From positions 1 through 32,867 of the forward strand of contig JAFQKN010000110.1 in assembly GCA_017396895.1 (NCBI GenBank): 32,867 nt of DNA. The letters are read 5' to 3'. Numbering within the stretch: position 1 is the stretch's first letter; every line of letters starts with the position of its first letter. The translations under genes were made by a program, and so were the position numbers. Positions 1-8,976 of the stretch are shown piece by piece. This DNA comes from Clostridia bacterium (GTDB lineage: Bacteria > Bacillota > Clostridia > Oscillospirales > Acutalibacteraceae). The notes under the pieces were generated by a model. That model was not told where the DNA came from. It did no database searches and worked only from the letters and a program-made list of their open reading frames with translations.

Positions 1-1421
1 ACGGCGTAGACAAAGAGCAGGACCAGAAGGTCATGGTCTACGACCTGGGCGGCGGTACCTTCGACGTTTCCATCATCGAAATGGGCGACGGCGTGCAGGA
101 AGTTCTTGCAACCGCAGGTAACAACCGTCTGGGCGGCGACGACTTTGACCAGAGAATCATCTCTTGGTTGGTCAGCAATTTCCACCGTGAGACCGGTATT
201 GACCTGCGCGGCGACAAGACCACCATGCAGCGTCTGAAAGAAGCCGCTGAAAAAGCAAAGATCGAGCTTTCCAGTGTTACCACGTCCATCATCTCCCTGC
301 CCTTCATCGCAACGGTTGACGGTGAAGCAAAGCACCTTGAAATGACTCTCACCAGAGCCAAGTTCAACGAACTGACCGCAGACCTTGTGGAAGCTACCAT
401 GGGACCTGTCAGACAGGCCATTGCCGACTCCGGATTGAAGATCAGCGAAATCGACAAAGTGCTTATGGTCGGCGGTTCTTCCAGAATTCCCGCCGTGCAG
501 GAAGCCATCAAGGCTTTCACCGGCAAAGAACCCTTCAAGGGCATCAATCCCGATGAATGCGTAGCACTCGGTGCTGCATTGCAGGGCGGTGTTCTCGGCG
601 GCGACGTCAAGGGCCTGTTGCTCATCGACGTTACTCCGCTGTCGCTCGGTATTGAAACTCTCGGCGGTGTTTGCACCAAGATCATTGAACGCAATACCAG
701 CATTCCCACCAAAAAGAGCCAGATCTTCTCCACAGCCGCCGACAACCAATCTTCCGTTGAAGTACACGTTCTGCAGGGTGAAAGAGAATTTGCAAGAGAC
801 AACAAGACACTCGGTCGTTTCATGCTTGACGGCATCATGCCTGCTCGCAGAGGTGTACCGCAGATCGAAGTTACTTTCGACATTGACACCAACGGTATCG
901 TTCACGTTTCCGCTAAAGACCTCGGCACGGGGAAAGAACAGCAGATCTCCATCACTGCTTCCACCAATATGAGCAAGGAAGATATTGACAGAGCCGTTCG
1001 TGAAGCCGAGCAGTTTGCAGAAGAAGACAAACGCCGCAAGGAAGAACTTGATATCCGCAACGGCGCAGACCAGATGGTCTACGAATGTGAAAAATTGCTT
1101 GCCGACAACGGCGACAAACTCAGCGACGACGACAAAGCACAGGTCAACTCCTGCATCGATGCCCTCAAGGAAGCGCTCAAGGGCGAAGATATCAATCTCA
1201 TCAAATCCCGTCAGGAAGAATTGACGGCCGCTTTCCAGAAGATCGCGGAAAAGATCTACAATGCCGCAAATCCGAACGGCGGTGCACAGGGTTTTGATCC
1301 CAACGGCGCAGGCTTCGATCCCAACGGCGGCGGTTTTGATCCCAACGGCGGCTTCGGCGGTGCAAACGGTTCCGACGGTTACTATGATGCTCCGTTTGAA
1401 GACGTGGACGGCAATAACTAA
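1..1421 (+). CDS. dnaK: Chaperone protein DnaK (Hsp70), 5' end cut off by window
   Basis: ATP-dependent cytosolic chaperone that binds exposed hydrophobic segments with DnaJ and GrpE. The reading frame is open from base 3, so the gene starts before the window; roughly the first 170-180 residues of the ATPase domain are missing. What remains includes the phosphate-binding [10 protein letters not shown] motif, the adenosine-site motif [11 protein letters not shown], the interdomain linker [13 protein letters not shown], and the beta-sandwich substrate domain and helical lid. The tail is rich in Gly and Asn with three FDPNG repeats and ends EDVDGNN, comparable to the acidic EEVD-like ends of other bacterial DnaK proteins. 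dnaJ follows after 47 bases, the usual order. The heat-shock operator, if any, would lie outside the window. Identification is secure. Confidence 0.97.
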   Translation, partial: GVDKEQDQKVMVYDLGGGTFDVSIIEMGDGVQEVLATAGNNRLGGDDFDQRIISWLVSNFHRETGIDLRGDKTTMQRLKEAAEKAKIELSSVTTSIISLPFIATVDGEAKHLEMTLTRAKFNELTADLVEATMGPVRQAIADSGLKISEIDKVLMVGGSSRIPAVQEAIKAFTGKEPFKGINPDECVALGAALQGGVLGGDVKGLLLIDVTPLSLGIETLGGVCTKIIERNTSIPTKKSQIFSTAADNQSSVEVHVLQGEREFARDNKTLGRFMLDGIMPARRGVPQIEVTFDIDTNGIVHVSAKDLGTGKEQQISITASTNMSKEDIDRAVREAEQFAEEDKRRKEELDIRNGADQMVYECEKLLADNGDKLSDDDKAQVNSCIDALKEALKGEDINLIKSRQEELTAAFQKIAEKIYNAANPNGGAQGFDPNGAGFDPNGGGFDPNGGFGGANGSDGYYDAPFEDVDGNN

Positions 1422-1435
1422 ATAATATGAAACGA

Positions 1436-1457
1436 GGGGCATCACGGATGCCCCTTT
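1436..1457 (+). terminator. Hairpin between dnaK and dnaJ
   Basis: A perfect 8-bp stem (GGGGCATC / GATGCCCC) with a 3-base loop is followed by only three T residues and then directly by the dnaJ ribosome site. It may be a leaky terminator or an mRNA stability element that keeps DnaJ levels below DnaK. The short T run argues against full termination. Confidence 0.5.
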
Positions 1458-1468
1458 CAGGGTGAAAT

Positions 1469-2623
1469 ATGGCTGATAAACGAGATTATTATGAAGTCCT
1501 CGGTTTGCAGAAAAATGCGACGGAGGACGAAATAAAAAAAGCATACCGCAAAATGGCAAAGCAGTATCATCCGGATCTGCATCCCGGAGATGCACAGGCT
1601 GAGGCGAAGTTCAAAGAATGTAACGAGGCTTATGAGGTGTTATCCGATCCCGATAAAAAATCCCGCTACGACCGTTTCGGCCATGCAGGTGTGGATCCGA
1701 ACTACGGCGCAGGCGGCGGATTCGGCGGCGGTTTCGGCGGTGGCGGATTCGGTGGTATGGATTTTGACCTCGGAGATATTTTTTCGAGTTTCTTCGGCGG
1801 CGGATTCGGCGGCGGACAGCGGGCAAACCCCAATGCACCGCAACGCGGCAGTGACGTGCAGGCAACGTTGTCCGTTTCTTTTGAAGAAGCGGCAAAGGGT
1901 TGCCGTAAAACGGTGGATGTAGAACGCATTGAAGTGTGCGACAGTTGCAGCGGTTCGGGTGCCGCACCCGGCACCACGGCACAGACTTGCAGTGAGTGTA
2001 ACGGTCGCGGGCAGATCAATGTAACACAGCGCACCATGCTCGGCAATATGACCACCGTGAAGAATTGTCCCAAATGCGGCGGTAAGGGTGTATTTATTTC
2101 CACTCCCTGTTCCAGATGCCGCGGTGCGGGACGTTATCGCAGAAGGACAAAAGTGGAAGTGGAAGTACCTGCAGGTATTTCCGACAGACAGGCACTGAAC
2201 ATACGCGGCGAAGGCAATAAGGGTGTCAACGGCGGCCCTGCAGGTGATCTGCGTGTCGGTATTGATGTGCGGCCGCATCCTGTGTTTGAACGTGAAGGTT
2301 ACAATGTTTGGTTGGATGTGACCGTTTCTTTTGCACAGGCTGCACTGGGTGCTGAATTGACTGTGCCTACTTTGGACGGAAATGTGAAATATTCCATTCC
2401 CGCCGGTACGCAACCCGGAGACGTGTTCAAACTGAAAGATCGCGGTATTCCCAATCTGAACGGCCGCGGCAGAGGCGACCAGTTGGTTCGTGTCATGGTG
2501 GAAGTGCCCAAAAAACTGAACGAGCGTCAAAAAGAACTTTTGCGTGCGTATGCCGAAGCCTGCGGTGAAACACCGTCAGCAGGTGAATCCAAGGGTGGGT
2601 TCTTCGGTAAAAAGAAGAAATAA
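1469..2623 (+). CDS. dnaJ: Chaperone protein DnaJ (Hsp40)
   Basis: Co-chaperone that delivers substrates to DnaK and stimulates its ATPase. The 384-residue product has the full type I layout: a J domain at the N terminus with HPD at residues 34-36, a long Gly/Phe-rich segment (about 77-120), a zinc-binding region with four CxxCxGxG repeats from about residue 157 to 221 ([32 protein letters not shown]), and the C-terminal substrate-binding domains. The ATG at 1469 follows an AGGGTGA ribosome site and gives the usual start of the J domain. It sits immediately downstream of dnaK, as expected for its partner. All zinc ligands are present, so it should be functional. Confidence 0.97.
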   Translation: MADKRDYYEVLGLQKNATEDEIKKAYRKMAKQYHPDLHPGDAQAEAKFKECNEAYEVLSDPDKKSRYDRFGHAGVDPNYGAGGGFGGGFGGGGFGGMDFDLGDIFSSFFGGGFGGGQRANPNAPQRGSDVQATLSVSFEEAAKGCRKTVDVERIEVCDSCSGSGAAPGTTAQTCSECNGRGQINVTQRTMLGNMTTVKNCPKCGGKGVFISTPCSRCRGAGRYRRRTKVEVEVPAGISDRQALNIRGEGNKGVNGGPAGDLRVGIDVRPHPVFEREGYNVWLDVTVSFAQAALGAELTVPTLDGNVKYSIPAGTQPGDVFKLKDRGIPNLNGRGRGDQLVRVMVEVPKKLNERQKELLRAYAEACGETPSAGESKGGFFGKKKK

Positions 2624-2634
2624 ATCATATAAAT

Positions 2635-2680
2635 AACACCTCAGAAAACGCAATTGCGATTCTGAGGTGTTCATTTTTTT
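2635..2680. terminator. Terminator shared by dnaJ and clpX
   Basis: A 12-bp stem (from AACACCTCAGAA to its complement, plus an inner CGC/GCG) is followed by seven T residues on the plus strand. On the minus strand the stem is followed by TATTTATAT. It lies between convergent genes and probably stops transcription from both sides, more strongly for dnaJ. Confidence 0.85.
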
Positions 2681-2728
2681 GGTTTGCATTACAAACTGCG
2701 GAAATAAATATAAGGTGTAGGGGATTCT

Positions 2729-4033
2729 TTAGGCGGTTTCAACGGGCAATGTGCCGCCGATGGGGGAATCCAGTCGTGCCGAATCGTATTCAATGAGAGG
2801 ACGTGTACCGGGTTCGATCACACAATTCTTTGTAATTGTCACGCGCACGATGGATTTGTCGGACGGTGTTTCATACATAACGGGCAACAAGACCTGTTCC
2901 ATGATCGCACGAAGTCCTCTTGCGCCTGTTTTCTTTTCCAGTGCGGATTGTGCAATGGCGACGAGTGCTTCTTCTTCAAACTGCAGATCCACACCGTCGA
3001 TGGCAAACAGAGCCGCATATTGTTTGAGCAATGCATTTTTCGGTTCGCGGATAATGCGCACGAGTGCCTCTTGATTGAGATTCTCAAGACTTGTAAGCAC
3101 AGGCATACGGCCGACCAATTCGGGGATCAGGCCGTACCGGATGAGATCCTGCGGAATGGCTTTGGACATGATGAAATCCTGGTCAAATTCCGCCTTTGTT
3201 TTGATCTCGGCACCAAAACCGAGTACCTTATTCCCAAGTCTTTTCTCAATGATCTTTTCAATGCCGTCAAATGCACCGCCGCAGATAAAGAGGATGTTGG
3301 TCGTATCGATCTGGATGAACTCCTGTTGCGGATGTTTTCTGCCGCCCTGCGGGGGAACATTTGCAACCGTTCCTTCCAGAATCTTCAGCAATGCCTGCTG
3401 TACGCCTTCACCGCTGACATCACGGGTGATGGACGTATTTTCGGACTTGCGGGCGATTTTGTCGATCTCATCCACATAAATGATGCCGCGCTCGGCACGT
3501 TCTACGTCAAAATCGGCCGCCTGGATCAGTCGAAGCAGAATGTTTTCCACGTCCTCACCGACATAGCCGGCTTCCGTGAGTGTGGTGGCATCCGCAATGG
3601 CGAAAGGAACGTCCAAAGTTTTGGCAAGCGTCTGCGCAAGAAATGTTTTGCCGACACCCGTCGGACCGAGCAGAAGAACATTGCTCTTCTGAATATCCAC
3701 ATCATCCGTTTTTGTTTTGCGGAAAATGCGCTTGTAATGGTTGTAAACGGCAACGGACAGTGCAATTTTTGCCGTGTCCTGGCCGATCACATATTCGTCC
3801 AGCTTTGCTTTGAGTTCCTGCGGTTTCGGCAACAAACGCGGTCCGGCGGATGCGGATCGCTTCGGTTTCACGCCGGGATTCAGGTCACCGTCTTCAATGA
3901 TGGAACGGCAGTTTTCCACGCATTCATCGCAAATATAGGCACCGGGGCCTTGAATGAGCATGGAAACCTGATCTTGGGTTCTGCCGCAAAATGAACAGCG
4001 GATGGGTTTTTCTTTGTCATCGAATTTAGCCAA
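2729..4033 (-). CDS. clpX: ATP-dependent Clp protease ATP-binding subunit ClpX
   Basis: AAA+ unfoldase that recognises tagged or folded substrates and threads them into ClpP. The zinc-binding domain has Cys at 13, 16, 35 and 38. Walker A (GPTGVGKT) is at 123-130, followed by the pore-loop motif GYVG, Walker B IIYVDEID, the RKH loop in GGRKHPQQ, and the sensor-region motif [13 protein letters not shown] place the start at a TTG (4033): the ribosome site GGAGG lies exactly 8 bases upstream, and the protein then begins MAKFDDKEK like other clostridial ClpX proteins. A TTG six codons further upstream (4051) is in frame but would bury the ribosome site within the coding region. Final length is 434 residues, normal for ClpX. 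It follows clpP on the same strand with a 72-base gap. Confidence 0.95.
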   Translation of the reverse strand: MAKFDDKEKPIRCSFCGRTQDQVSMLIQGPGAYICDECVENCRSIIEDGDLNPGVKPKRSASAGPRLLPKPQELKAKLDEYVIGQDTAKIALSVAVYNHYKRIFRKTKTDDVDIQKSNVLLLGPTGVGKTFLAQTLAKTLDVPFAIADATTLTEAGYVGEDVENILLRLIQAADFDVERAERGIIYVDEIDKIARKSENTSITRDVSGEGVQQALLKILEGTVANVPPQGGRKHPQQEFIQIDTTNILFICGGAFDGIEKIIEKRLGNKVLGFGAEIKTKAEFDQDFIMSKAIPQDLIRYGLIPELVGRMPVLTSLENLNQEALVRIIREPKNALLKQYAALFAIDGVDLQFEEEALVAIAQSALEKKTGARGLRAIMEQVLLPVMYETPSDKSIVRVTITKNCVIEPGTRPLIEYDSARLDSPIGGTLPVETA

Positions 4034-4046
4034 AGTGTTTTCCTCC
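4031..4046 (-). promoter_or_regulatory. Ribosome site deciding the clpX start
   Basis: GGAGG at 4042-4046 (minus strand) is followed by an 8-base spacer and TTG at 4031-4033. This favours the downstream TTG over the in-frame TTG at 4049-4051. Confidence 0.75.
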
Positions 4047-4056
4047 GTCAAAATGA

Positions 4057-4088
4057 CAGGGAGATCGAGTAAATGTACCGACTCCCTG
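4057..4088 (-). terminator. Hairpin between clpP and clpX
   Basis: CAGGGAG and CTCCCTG form a 7-bp outer stem, with an inner TCG/CGA pairing around an 11-base loop. Reading in the gene direction it is followed by TCATTTTGAC. The T run is short, so it may be an attenuator or a processing site rather than a full stop. Confidence 0.45.
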
Positions 4089-4105
4089 CTTTTGGATTTT
4101 GAATA

Positions 4106-4705
4106 TTATCGCTTGTAAAGGACTTTGTCGATCAAACCGTAGGCGCAGGCTTCTTCTGCGGTCAGCCAATTGTCGCGTTCGGTATCTGCGGTGATCACAT
4201 CAAGCGGCTTGCCTGTATTTTCGGCAAGAATGCGGTTGAGTTTTTGCTTCGTGCGCAGAATGTGCTGGGCAGCAATTTCGATCTCGGTTGCCTGTCCCTG
4301 CACACCGCCCAGAGGCTGGTGGATCATCACTTCCGCATTGGGCAGGCAATAACGCTTACCTTTGGTGCCGGAAGAAAGCAGGAAAGCACCCATGCTGGCG
4401 GCAAGCCCCATGCAGATGGTTGAAACGTCGCATTTAATGTATTGCATGGTGTCGTAAATTGCCATACCTGCGGTCACGGAACCGCCGGGGCTGTTGATGT
4501 AGAACGAAATGTCCTTTTCTGCATCCTGACCTTCCAGGAAGAGCATCTGTGCAACAACAAGGCTTGCGGTTGCATCGTTGACTTCATCGGAAAGAACGAT
4601 GATGCGATCATTCAGCAAACGGGAAAAAATGTCGTAAGCACGTTCTCCGCGGTTGGTTTGTTCAATGACGGTCGGAACAAGTGCATCGTAAATGGGTAAA
4701 GACAT
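4106..4705 (-). CDS. clpP: ATP-dependent Clp protease proteolytic subunit ClpP
   Basis: Serine peptidase that forms the 14-subunit degradation chamber used by ClpX and other Clp ATPases. The product is 199 residues. The catalytic triad is visible: Ser104 in [10 protein letters not shown], His129 in MIHQPLGG and Asp178 in DTERDNW; the spacing between them (25 and 49 residues) equals that of Bacillus subtilis and E. coli ClpP. The oxyanion-region motif INSPGGSV is at 70-77. The ATG at 4705 follows an AAGGAGG ribosome site. It sits between tig and clpX, the classical arrangement, and hairpins on either side suggest that the three genes can be expressed at different levels. Confidence 0.97.
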   Translation of the reverse strand: MSLPIYDALVPTVIEQTNRGERAYDIFSRLLNDRIIVLSDEVNDATASLVVAQMLFLEGQDAEKDISFYINSPGGSVTAGMAIYDTMQYIKCDVSTICMGLAASMGAFLLSSGTKGKRYCLPNAEVMIHQPLGGVQGQATEIEIAAQHILRTKQKLNRILAENTGKPLDVITADTERDNWLTAEEACAYGLIDKVLYKR

Positions 4706-4740
4706 GAAATTTGCCTCCTTGTGGTCTGTGCGTTGGGGAG

Positions 4741-4773
4741 AAAAGGATGCGGGAAATGTTCACTTCCCGCATC
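4741..4773 (-). terminator. Hairpin between tig and clpP
   Basis: A 10-bp perfect stem (GATGCGGGAA / TTCCCGCATC) with an 8-base loop, followed in the gene direction by C and TTTT. It fits a weak intrinsic terminator or attenuator after tig. No clear separate promoter for clpP was seen in the short gap. Confidence 0.6.
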
Positions 4774-4797
4774 TGTTATTGGCAAAAACAGGAATTT

Positions 4798-6213
4798 TTA
4801 TTCAGCGTCTTCGGGAGTTTCTGCTGTTTCTGCTGCTTCTTCTTTTTTCTTTCTGGTTGTTTTCTTTGCAGGCTTGTCGGCGGCTTCTTCACCTTCTGCG
4901 GCTGCTTTTTTCTTGGATGCAGCCTTTTTCTTTGCCTTTTCAACAACAGCATTGTCAATGACAACCGCGTTTGCTTTGCGGATCTTCAGTTCACTTGCAA
5001 CGCTGTCAGCGGCAATGGCTTTGCGGACGGTTTCTGCATCCACGCCGTACATTTCAGCCATCTTTGCATATTCTTCTTCCACTTCTTCGTCGGAAACGGT
5101 GATGCCTTCGATTTCTGCGATCTTTTCAAGAGCAAGGCTGATCTTGACTTCTCTTTCAGCGGCACTGCGATAGTTCTCTTTAAGAGCATCCATATCCATG
5201 CCGAGGTACTGCATATACATTTCCATGGAAAGGCCCTGGCTCTGCAGACGGTATGCAAACTCATTGATCATATCGTTTGTGCGGTTTTCGTACATAACTT
5301 CGGGAATTTCACCGACAACAAGTTCAGCCAGTTTTTCGAAAACAGCATTTTCAAAATCTCTCTGTGCCGTCTGTTCTTTTCTTTCTTTGAGTGTTTTTTC
5401 GATATCAGCTTTGAGTTCTGCAACGGTGTCAAATTCGCTGACGTCTTTTGCAAACTCATCGTCTGCTTCGGGGAGGACCTTGGTCTTGATAGCGTGCAGT
5501 TTGCACTTGAAAACGGCTTCTTTGCCAGCAAGTTCGGGGGTGTATTCGGTGGGGAAAGTAACGTTGACGTCGAATTCTTCACCGATGTTGTGACCTGCAA
5601 CCTGTTCTTCAAAACCGGGGATGAAACTGCCGGAGCCGAGAGTGAGTTCATATTCTTCGCCTTTGCCGCCTTCAAAAGCTTCGCCGTCAACAAAACCTTC
5701 AAAATCGATCACGGTGATGTCGCCCATCTGAGAAGCTCTGTCTTCAACGGGAGTGATTCTTGCGTTGGCTTCGAGTTTGCTGTTGAATTCGTTTTCAACT
5801 TCTTCAGCGGTCACTTCAACAGCGGCCTTGGGGGCAGAAATGCCCTTGTAGCCTTCAACGGTGATTTCGGGCTTGACGGTGACTTTGCAAGTCAGTTCAA
5901 CACCTTCTTTGCCGATGGACTGTACTTCAAAATCACGGGGCTGATCAACGGGAGTGATGCAGGCTTGGGCAACAGCGGCAGTGTAAGCGTCGGGGATTGC
6001 AAGTTCAAGAGCGTCATCATAGAACACGCCTTCGCCGTACATTTTTTCAATGAATGCTCTGGGAGCTTTGCCTTTTCTGAAACCGGGAACATTGATCTTG
6101 CCTTTTTCACGGTTATACACTTTGTTGACGGCTGTGTTGAATGCTTCTGCGTCAATGGAGATAGCAAGGGTAAATTCGTTGGTTCCGGTTTTTTCTGCGG
6201 ATTTAAGACTCAT
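4798..6213 (-). CDS. tig: Trigger factor (ribosome-associated chaperone)
   Basis: Ribosome-docked chaperone and peptidyl-prolyl isomerase for newly made proteins. From the chosen start the protein is 471 residues: an N-terminal ribosome-binding domain with the signature GFRKGK at 44-49, an FKBP-type isomerase domain at roughly 155-245, and a helical C-terminal domain. The last 44 residues (428-471) form an unusual low-complexity tail of Lys/Ala then Glu/Ala. An in-frame upstream ATG (6249) would add 12 residues, but AGGAGG lies just before the ATG at 6213, so the shorter form is preferred. The upstream ATG also falls close to the likely transcription start. tig leads the tig-clpP-clpX cluster. 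Confidence 0.96.
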   Translation of the reverse strand: MSLKSAEKTGTNEFTLAISIDAEAFNTAVNKVYNREKGKINVPGFRKGKAPRAFIEKMYGEGVFYDDALELAIPDAYTAAVAQACITPVDQPRDFEVQSIGKEGVELTCKVTVKPEITVEGYKGISAPKAAVEVTAEEVENEFNSKLEANARITPVEDRASQMGDITVIDFEGFVDGEAFEGGKGEEYELTLGSGSFIPGFEEQVAGHNIGEEFDVNVTFPTEYTPELAGKEAVFKCKLHAIKTKVLPEADDEFAKDVSEFDTVAELKADIEKTLKERKEQTAQRDFENAVFEKLAELVVGEIPEVMYENRTNDMINEFAYRLQSQGLSMEMYMQYLGMDMDALKENYRSAAEREVKISLALEKIAEIEGITVSDEEVEEEYAKMAEMYGVDAETVRKAIAADSVASELKIRKANAVVIDNAVVEKAKKKAASKKKAAAEGEEAADKPAKKTTRKKKEEAAETAETPEDAE

Positions 6214-6261
6214 AATTATTTTCCTCCTGTGTGGATTTTTTCCACGCAAATTATCTTACCT

Positions 6262-6290
6262 ATTATATCAAATAAAAATAAATAAATCTA
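6262..6290 (-). promoter_or_regulatory. Probable promoter of tig-clpP-clpX
   Basis: A perfect TATAAT (6262-6267, minus strand) is preceded at 17 bases by a poor -35 (TAGATT). The leader contains a small GTGGA/TCCAC hairpin (6231-6245) next to the ribosome site. No CIRCE or CtsR operator was recognised here. Confidence 0.6.
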
Positions 6291-6324
6291 CTCTTTTATT
6301 AAAAAAATATAGATATAAAACGAC

Positions 6325-7014
6325 TTACAATGTTACAATTTTTGGGCAGAATGATAAAAAATCTGCGGCAACGAGCGAAAAACGGATACCGTCACGTTCA
6401 AACAAACTGTATTTGTTGCCCGAAAGACCGTGTAAATGCCCGAAATAACAGCGGCGGACGTTGTATTCCAGAAGTACATCGTAGATCTCTTTGCAGATCT
6501 TGTCCTCATACAGCGGCGGATAATGCAGAAATACGATCGGTTCGCCGCCGAGTTCTCTTGCCGCGTTCAAAGACATACGCAGTCTTCCGGCCTCGCGGTT
6601 GAGGATCTTTTCCACGTTTTCCGTTTCCGCATCGTAAAACCAGCCGCGTGTGCCGCAGACCGATACATCTCCGATGCGATAGGCATTATTAAACAAAAAA
6701 CGGATGGAGGACAGTTCATTTTTTTCCAGAAAGAGATTCATCTTGCGCATGGTTTCCCACCAGTAATCGTGGTTTCCTTTGCCGATGATCTTCGTTCCGG
6801 GCAGACCGTGCAGGAATTGCAGGTCTGGCAAGGCCGATTGCAGGGACATCGCCCATGAAATGTCACCGGGGATCACGACCGTATCATCGTCGGTGATGAT
6901 CGAACGCCACGTCTTTTCAAGGCGGTCGGTATAATCCGCCCACCCCTTGAAAATATCCATCGGCTTATCTGAGCCGAATGAAAGATGTGTGTCTCCGATC
7001 GTAAAAAGTGCCAT
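6325..7014 (-). CDS. Metallophosphoesterase family protein
   Basis: Predicted cytosolic calcineurin-like phosphoesterase; the substrate is unknown. The 229-residue protein shows the five metal-binding blocks of the family in order: GDTH (D8, H10), GDISW (D51), GNHD (80-83), H164 in FLHYPP, and GHLHG (H193, H195). No signal peptide or membrane segment is evident. The ATG at 7014 has only a weak GGTGA ribosome site. It lies upstream of tig on the same strand with a 111-base gap that contains the tig promoter and no terminator, so some read-through into tig is possible. It is divergent from the small DUF1540 gene. Family assignment is firm; function cannot be narrowed from sequence alone. Confidence 0.88.
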   Translation of the reverse strand: MALFTIGDTHLSFGSDKPMDIFKGWADYTDRLEKTWRSIITDDDTVVIPGDISWAMSLQSALPDLQFLHGLPGTKIIGKGNHDYWWETMRKMNLFLEKNELSSIRFLFNNAYRIGDVSVCGTRGWFYDAETENVEKILNREAGRLRMSLNAARELGGEPIVFLHYPPLYEDKICKEIYDVLLEYNVRRCYFGHLHGLSGNKYSLFERDGIRFSLVAADFLSFCPKIVTL

Positions 7015-7037
7015 TGTAATTTTTTCACCATAATTTT

Positions 7038-7062
7038 CCGCTTTTGCGTCAGTAAAAAGCGG
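7038..7062. repeat. Inverted repeat between divergent genes
   Basis: CCGCTTTT and AAAAGCGG, separated by 9 bases, lie between the metallophosphoesterase and the DUF1540 gene. There is no T tail in either direction, so it could be an operator serving both genes or a leader hairpin. The function is not known. Confidence 0.4.
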
Positions 7063-7101
7063 TCAAACTAAAAGTACAACAAACAGAAAGGAGCGTTTCT
7101 T

Positions 7102-7281
7102 TTGGAAAAGAAAGAAATCAAACACATTCATTGTACCGTTAAGAATTGCGAATATCACAGCCCTGACAGCCGCTGTATGGCAGGTAATATCACCGTCGGC
7201 ACGCAGAATGCCTGCAGTTGCGGTGAAACTGCCTGCGAAACATTCAAAATGAGTTGCAAGGATAAGACCTGCAAGTCATAA
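7102..7281 (+). CDS. DUF1540 domain-containing small cysteine-rich protein
   Basis: A 59-residue protein with nine cysteines. It has the DUF1540 pattern: a Cys in IHCTVKNCEYH, then SRCMAGNITV, then CSCGETACETF, followed by SCKDKTC. The family is widespread in Clostridia and Bacilli, usually in small, possibly metal-binding proteins; no function is established. The start is a TTG (7102) with AAAGGAG exactly 8 bases upstream; no ATG is available until residue 26. It is encoded divergently from the metallophosphoesterase and ends at a terminator shared with thrC. Confidence 0.85.
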   Translation: MEKKEIKHIHCTVKNCEYHSPDSRCMAGNITVGTQNACSCGETACETFKMSCKDKTCKS

Positions 7282-7295
7282 ATTGTGATTAAAGT

Positions 7296-7321
7296 ACCGC
7301 AAAGACCGTGTGCTTTGCGGT
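7296..7321. terminator. Terminator shared by DUF1540 gene and thrC
   Basis: ACCGCAAAG and CTTTGCGGT form a perfect 9-bp stem with an 8-base loop between the two convergent genes. The plus strand continues GCTTCTTTA and the minus strand ACTTTAAT. The T runs are imperfect on both sides. Confidence 0.7.
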
Positions 7322-7330
7322 GCTTCTTTA

Positions 7331-8824
7331 TCAGATACCGAGCATATTGAATACGACTTCGCGCATATCTTCCTTTTTACAGATGCCCGTAAAGCGCGGT
7401 GTTGCACCTTTGAGTGCGGTCAACTGTACAGGTGCGGCAACGCCTGTTTTTGCCTGCAATGCATCGACCATGCCGAATTCGTCGGCGGGCAGTTCGGCAC
7501 CGTTATTGACCGCTTCCAGTACGGCTGCGGAGAATTTGAACGGACTTGCCGTGGAGGCAATGACTGCAGGTGCGGTATCGCCTGTCTGTTTGCGATAATC
7601 CTCGTAAACACGGACAGCAACGGCCGTATGCGTGTCACAGAGATAGTTGTAAGTGTCGTAGACTTCACCGATGGTCTGTTTGGTTTGTGTGTCGTCACAG
7701 CATCCTGCGGCAAACAGAGCTTTGATTTCCTGCAATATCTCATCCGTAACGGTATATTTGCCGTTTTCATTCAATGAGGTCATCCATGCACGCAACTGTG
7801 CATCGTCTTTGCCGCACAGATCATACAGCAGACGTTCAAGGTTTGAGGAAATGAGAATATCCATGGACGGGGAGACCGTTGTGTGGAACGGACGGTTACG
7901 GTCATAGCAACCTGTGGTCAGGAAGTCGGTCAGGACGTTGTTTGCATTGGATGCGCAGATGAGTTTTTTGACGGGAAGTCCCATTTTCTTTGCATAGTAA
8001 GCGGCAAGAATATTGCCGAAATTGCCCGTGGGAACCACGATGTTGATGGCTTCACCGTTTGCGATCTCGCCTTTTTTCAGCAGATCACAGTATGCGGAAA
8101 TGTAGTAAACGATCTGCGGTGCAAGACGTCCCCAGTTGATGGAGTTTGCGGATGAGAATGCAAAGCCTTTTTCTGCAAGTGTTTCACGAATGGCGGGATC
8201 GGTGAAGATCTTTTTGACACCCGTCTGCGCATCGTCAAAGTTGCCGTAAATGGCACTGACGCCGACGTTGTTGCCGGCTTGTGTGGTCATTTGCAATTTC
8301 TGCATGGGGCTGACGCCGTCATTGGGGAAGAAAACGAGAATGCGCGTGCCGTTCACGTCTTTGAACCCTTCCAGTGCGGCCTTGCCCGTGTCGCCGGAGG
8401 TCGCAACGAGAATGACGCTTTCTTTGTCACTGCCGCCTTTTTTTGCAGCCGTTGTCAGCAGATAGGGGAGCAGTTGCAGAGCCATATCCTTGAATGCACA
8501 GGTCGGGCCGTGCCACAGTTCAAGAATATGCACATTGTCGTGCAGTTTGACGACGGGAGCCACTGCGGGGGAAGAAAAACTGTTGGTGTAGGCACCTGCC
8601 ACGCAAGCGTGCAGTTCTTCGGGTGTGAAGTCTGTCAGATACAGAGACAGAACGGCTTCGGCTCTTTCAATATATGATTTGCCGACGAGGTCAGCGAAAA
8701 AGGATGCGTCTACTGCGGGAATTTCCGTGGGCACGAACAGACCGCCCTCAACGGAAATGCCTTTTTCGATTGCGGATGCACTCTCAACCGACAGAGCGTT
8801 GTCTCTTGTGGATGTATAAAGCAT
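7331..8824 (-). CDS. thrC: Threonine synthase
   Basis: PLP enzyme converting O-phosphohomoserine to threonine, the last step of threonine synthesis. The 497-residue length fits the long (type 1) threonine synthases of Gram-negatives and Clostridia. The N-terminal Thr-synthase region (YTSTRDN) is present. The PLP Schiff-base lysine is K112 in HGPTCAFKDMALQ, and the phosphate-binding motif is ATSGDTGKAA. The ATG at 8824 has an AAGGAGA ribosome site. No homoserine kinase or dehydrogenase gene is adjacent, so the gene seems to be transcribed alone from its own promoter to the terminator at 7296-7321. Confidence 0.95.
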   Translation of the reverse strand: MLYTSTRDNALSVESASAIEKGISVEGGLFVPTEIPAVDASFFADLVGKSYIERAEAVLSLYLTDFTPEELHACVAGAYTNSFSSPAVAPVVKLHDNVHILELWHGPTCAFKDMALQLLPYLLTTAAKKGGSDKESVILVATSGDTGKAALEGFKDVNGTRILVFFPNDGVSPMQKLQMTTQAGNNVGVSAIYGNFDDAQTGVKKIFTDPAIRETLAEKGFAFSSANSINWGRLAPQIVYYISAYCDLLKKGEIANGEAINIVVPTGNFGNILAAYYAKKMGLPVKKLICASNANNVLTDFLTTGCYDRNRPFHTTVSPSMDILISSNLERLLYDLCGKDDAQLRAWMTSLNENGKYTVTDEILQEIKALFAAGCCDDTQTKQTIGEVYDTYNYLCDTHTAVAVRVYEDYRKQTGDTAPAVIASTASPFKFSAAVLEAVNNGAELPADEFGMVDALQAKTGVAAPVQLTALKGATPRFTGICKKEDMREVVFNMLGI

Positions 8825-8863
8825 AACCGATTCTCCTTATGGATTTGCAATATTTGGATAAAT

Positions 8864-8892
8864 ATTTTACCAAAGAAATTATAAAAAGTAAA
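8864..8892 (-). promoter_or_regulatory. Probable thrC promoter
   Basis: On the minus strand TTTACT (8887-8892) and TAAAAT (8864-8869) are separated by 17 bases, in an AT-rich divergent intergenic region. Four and five of six positions match the vegetative consensus. No T-box or other threonine-responsive leader was recognised in the 40 or so bases of leader. Confidence 0.55.
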
Positions 8893-8914
8893 GACTTTTA
8901 TTAAAAAATATCTA

Positions 8915-8944
8915 TTGAAATTATATGGTTGTTTATGCTATAAT
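8915..8944 (+). promoter_or_regulatory. Promoter of the tldD-tldE-lon-engB-ppa run
   Basis: TTGAAA (8915-8920) and a perfect TATAAT (8939-8944) with an 18-base spacer. Transcription would start near 8951. This matters for choosing the tldD start. Confidence 0.7.
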
Positions 8945-8961
8945 ACAATGCAATGCAAAAT

Positions 8962-8976
8962 GGGGTGATTTTTTTG
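8962..8976 (+). promoter_or_regulatory. Ribosome site deciding the tldD start
   Basis: GGGGTGA (8962-8968) precedes a TTG at 8974-8976 by 5 bases. The in-frame ATG at 8953 would sit almost on the predicted transcription start with no ribosome site, so the TTG is preferred. Confidence 0.6.

Noticed and set aside
38..892. Long open frame on the minus strand opposite dnaK
   Set aside because: It lies wholly within dnaK on the other strand, has no ribosome site and no recognisable protein motifs; codon structure of dnaK explains it.
4711..6285. 524-codon open frame on the plus strand opposite tig
   Set aside because: Antisense shadow of tig; the translation is low-complexity and rich in Phe and Cys, as expected from the reverse of a Lys/Glu-rich gene.
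7055..7075. Possible CtsR-type heptad (GGTCAAA)
   Set aside because: Only one half-site is present; the second heptad does not match, and the neighbouring genes are not typical CtsR targets.
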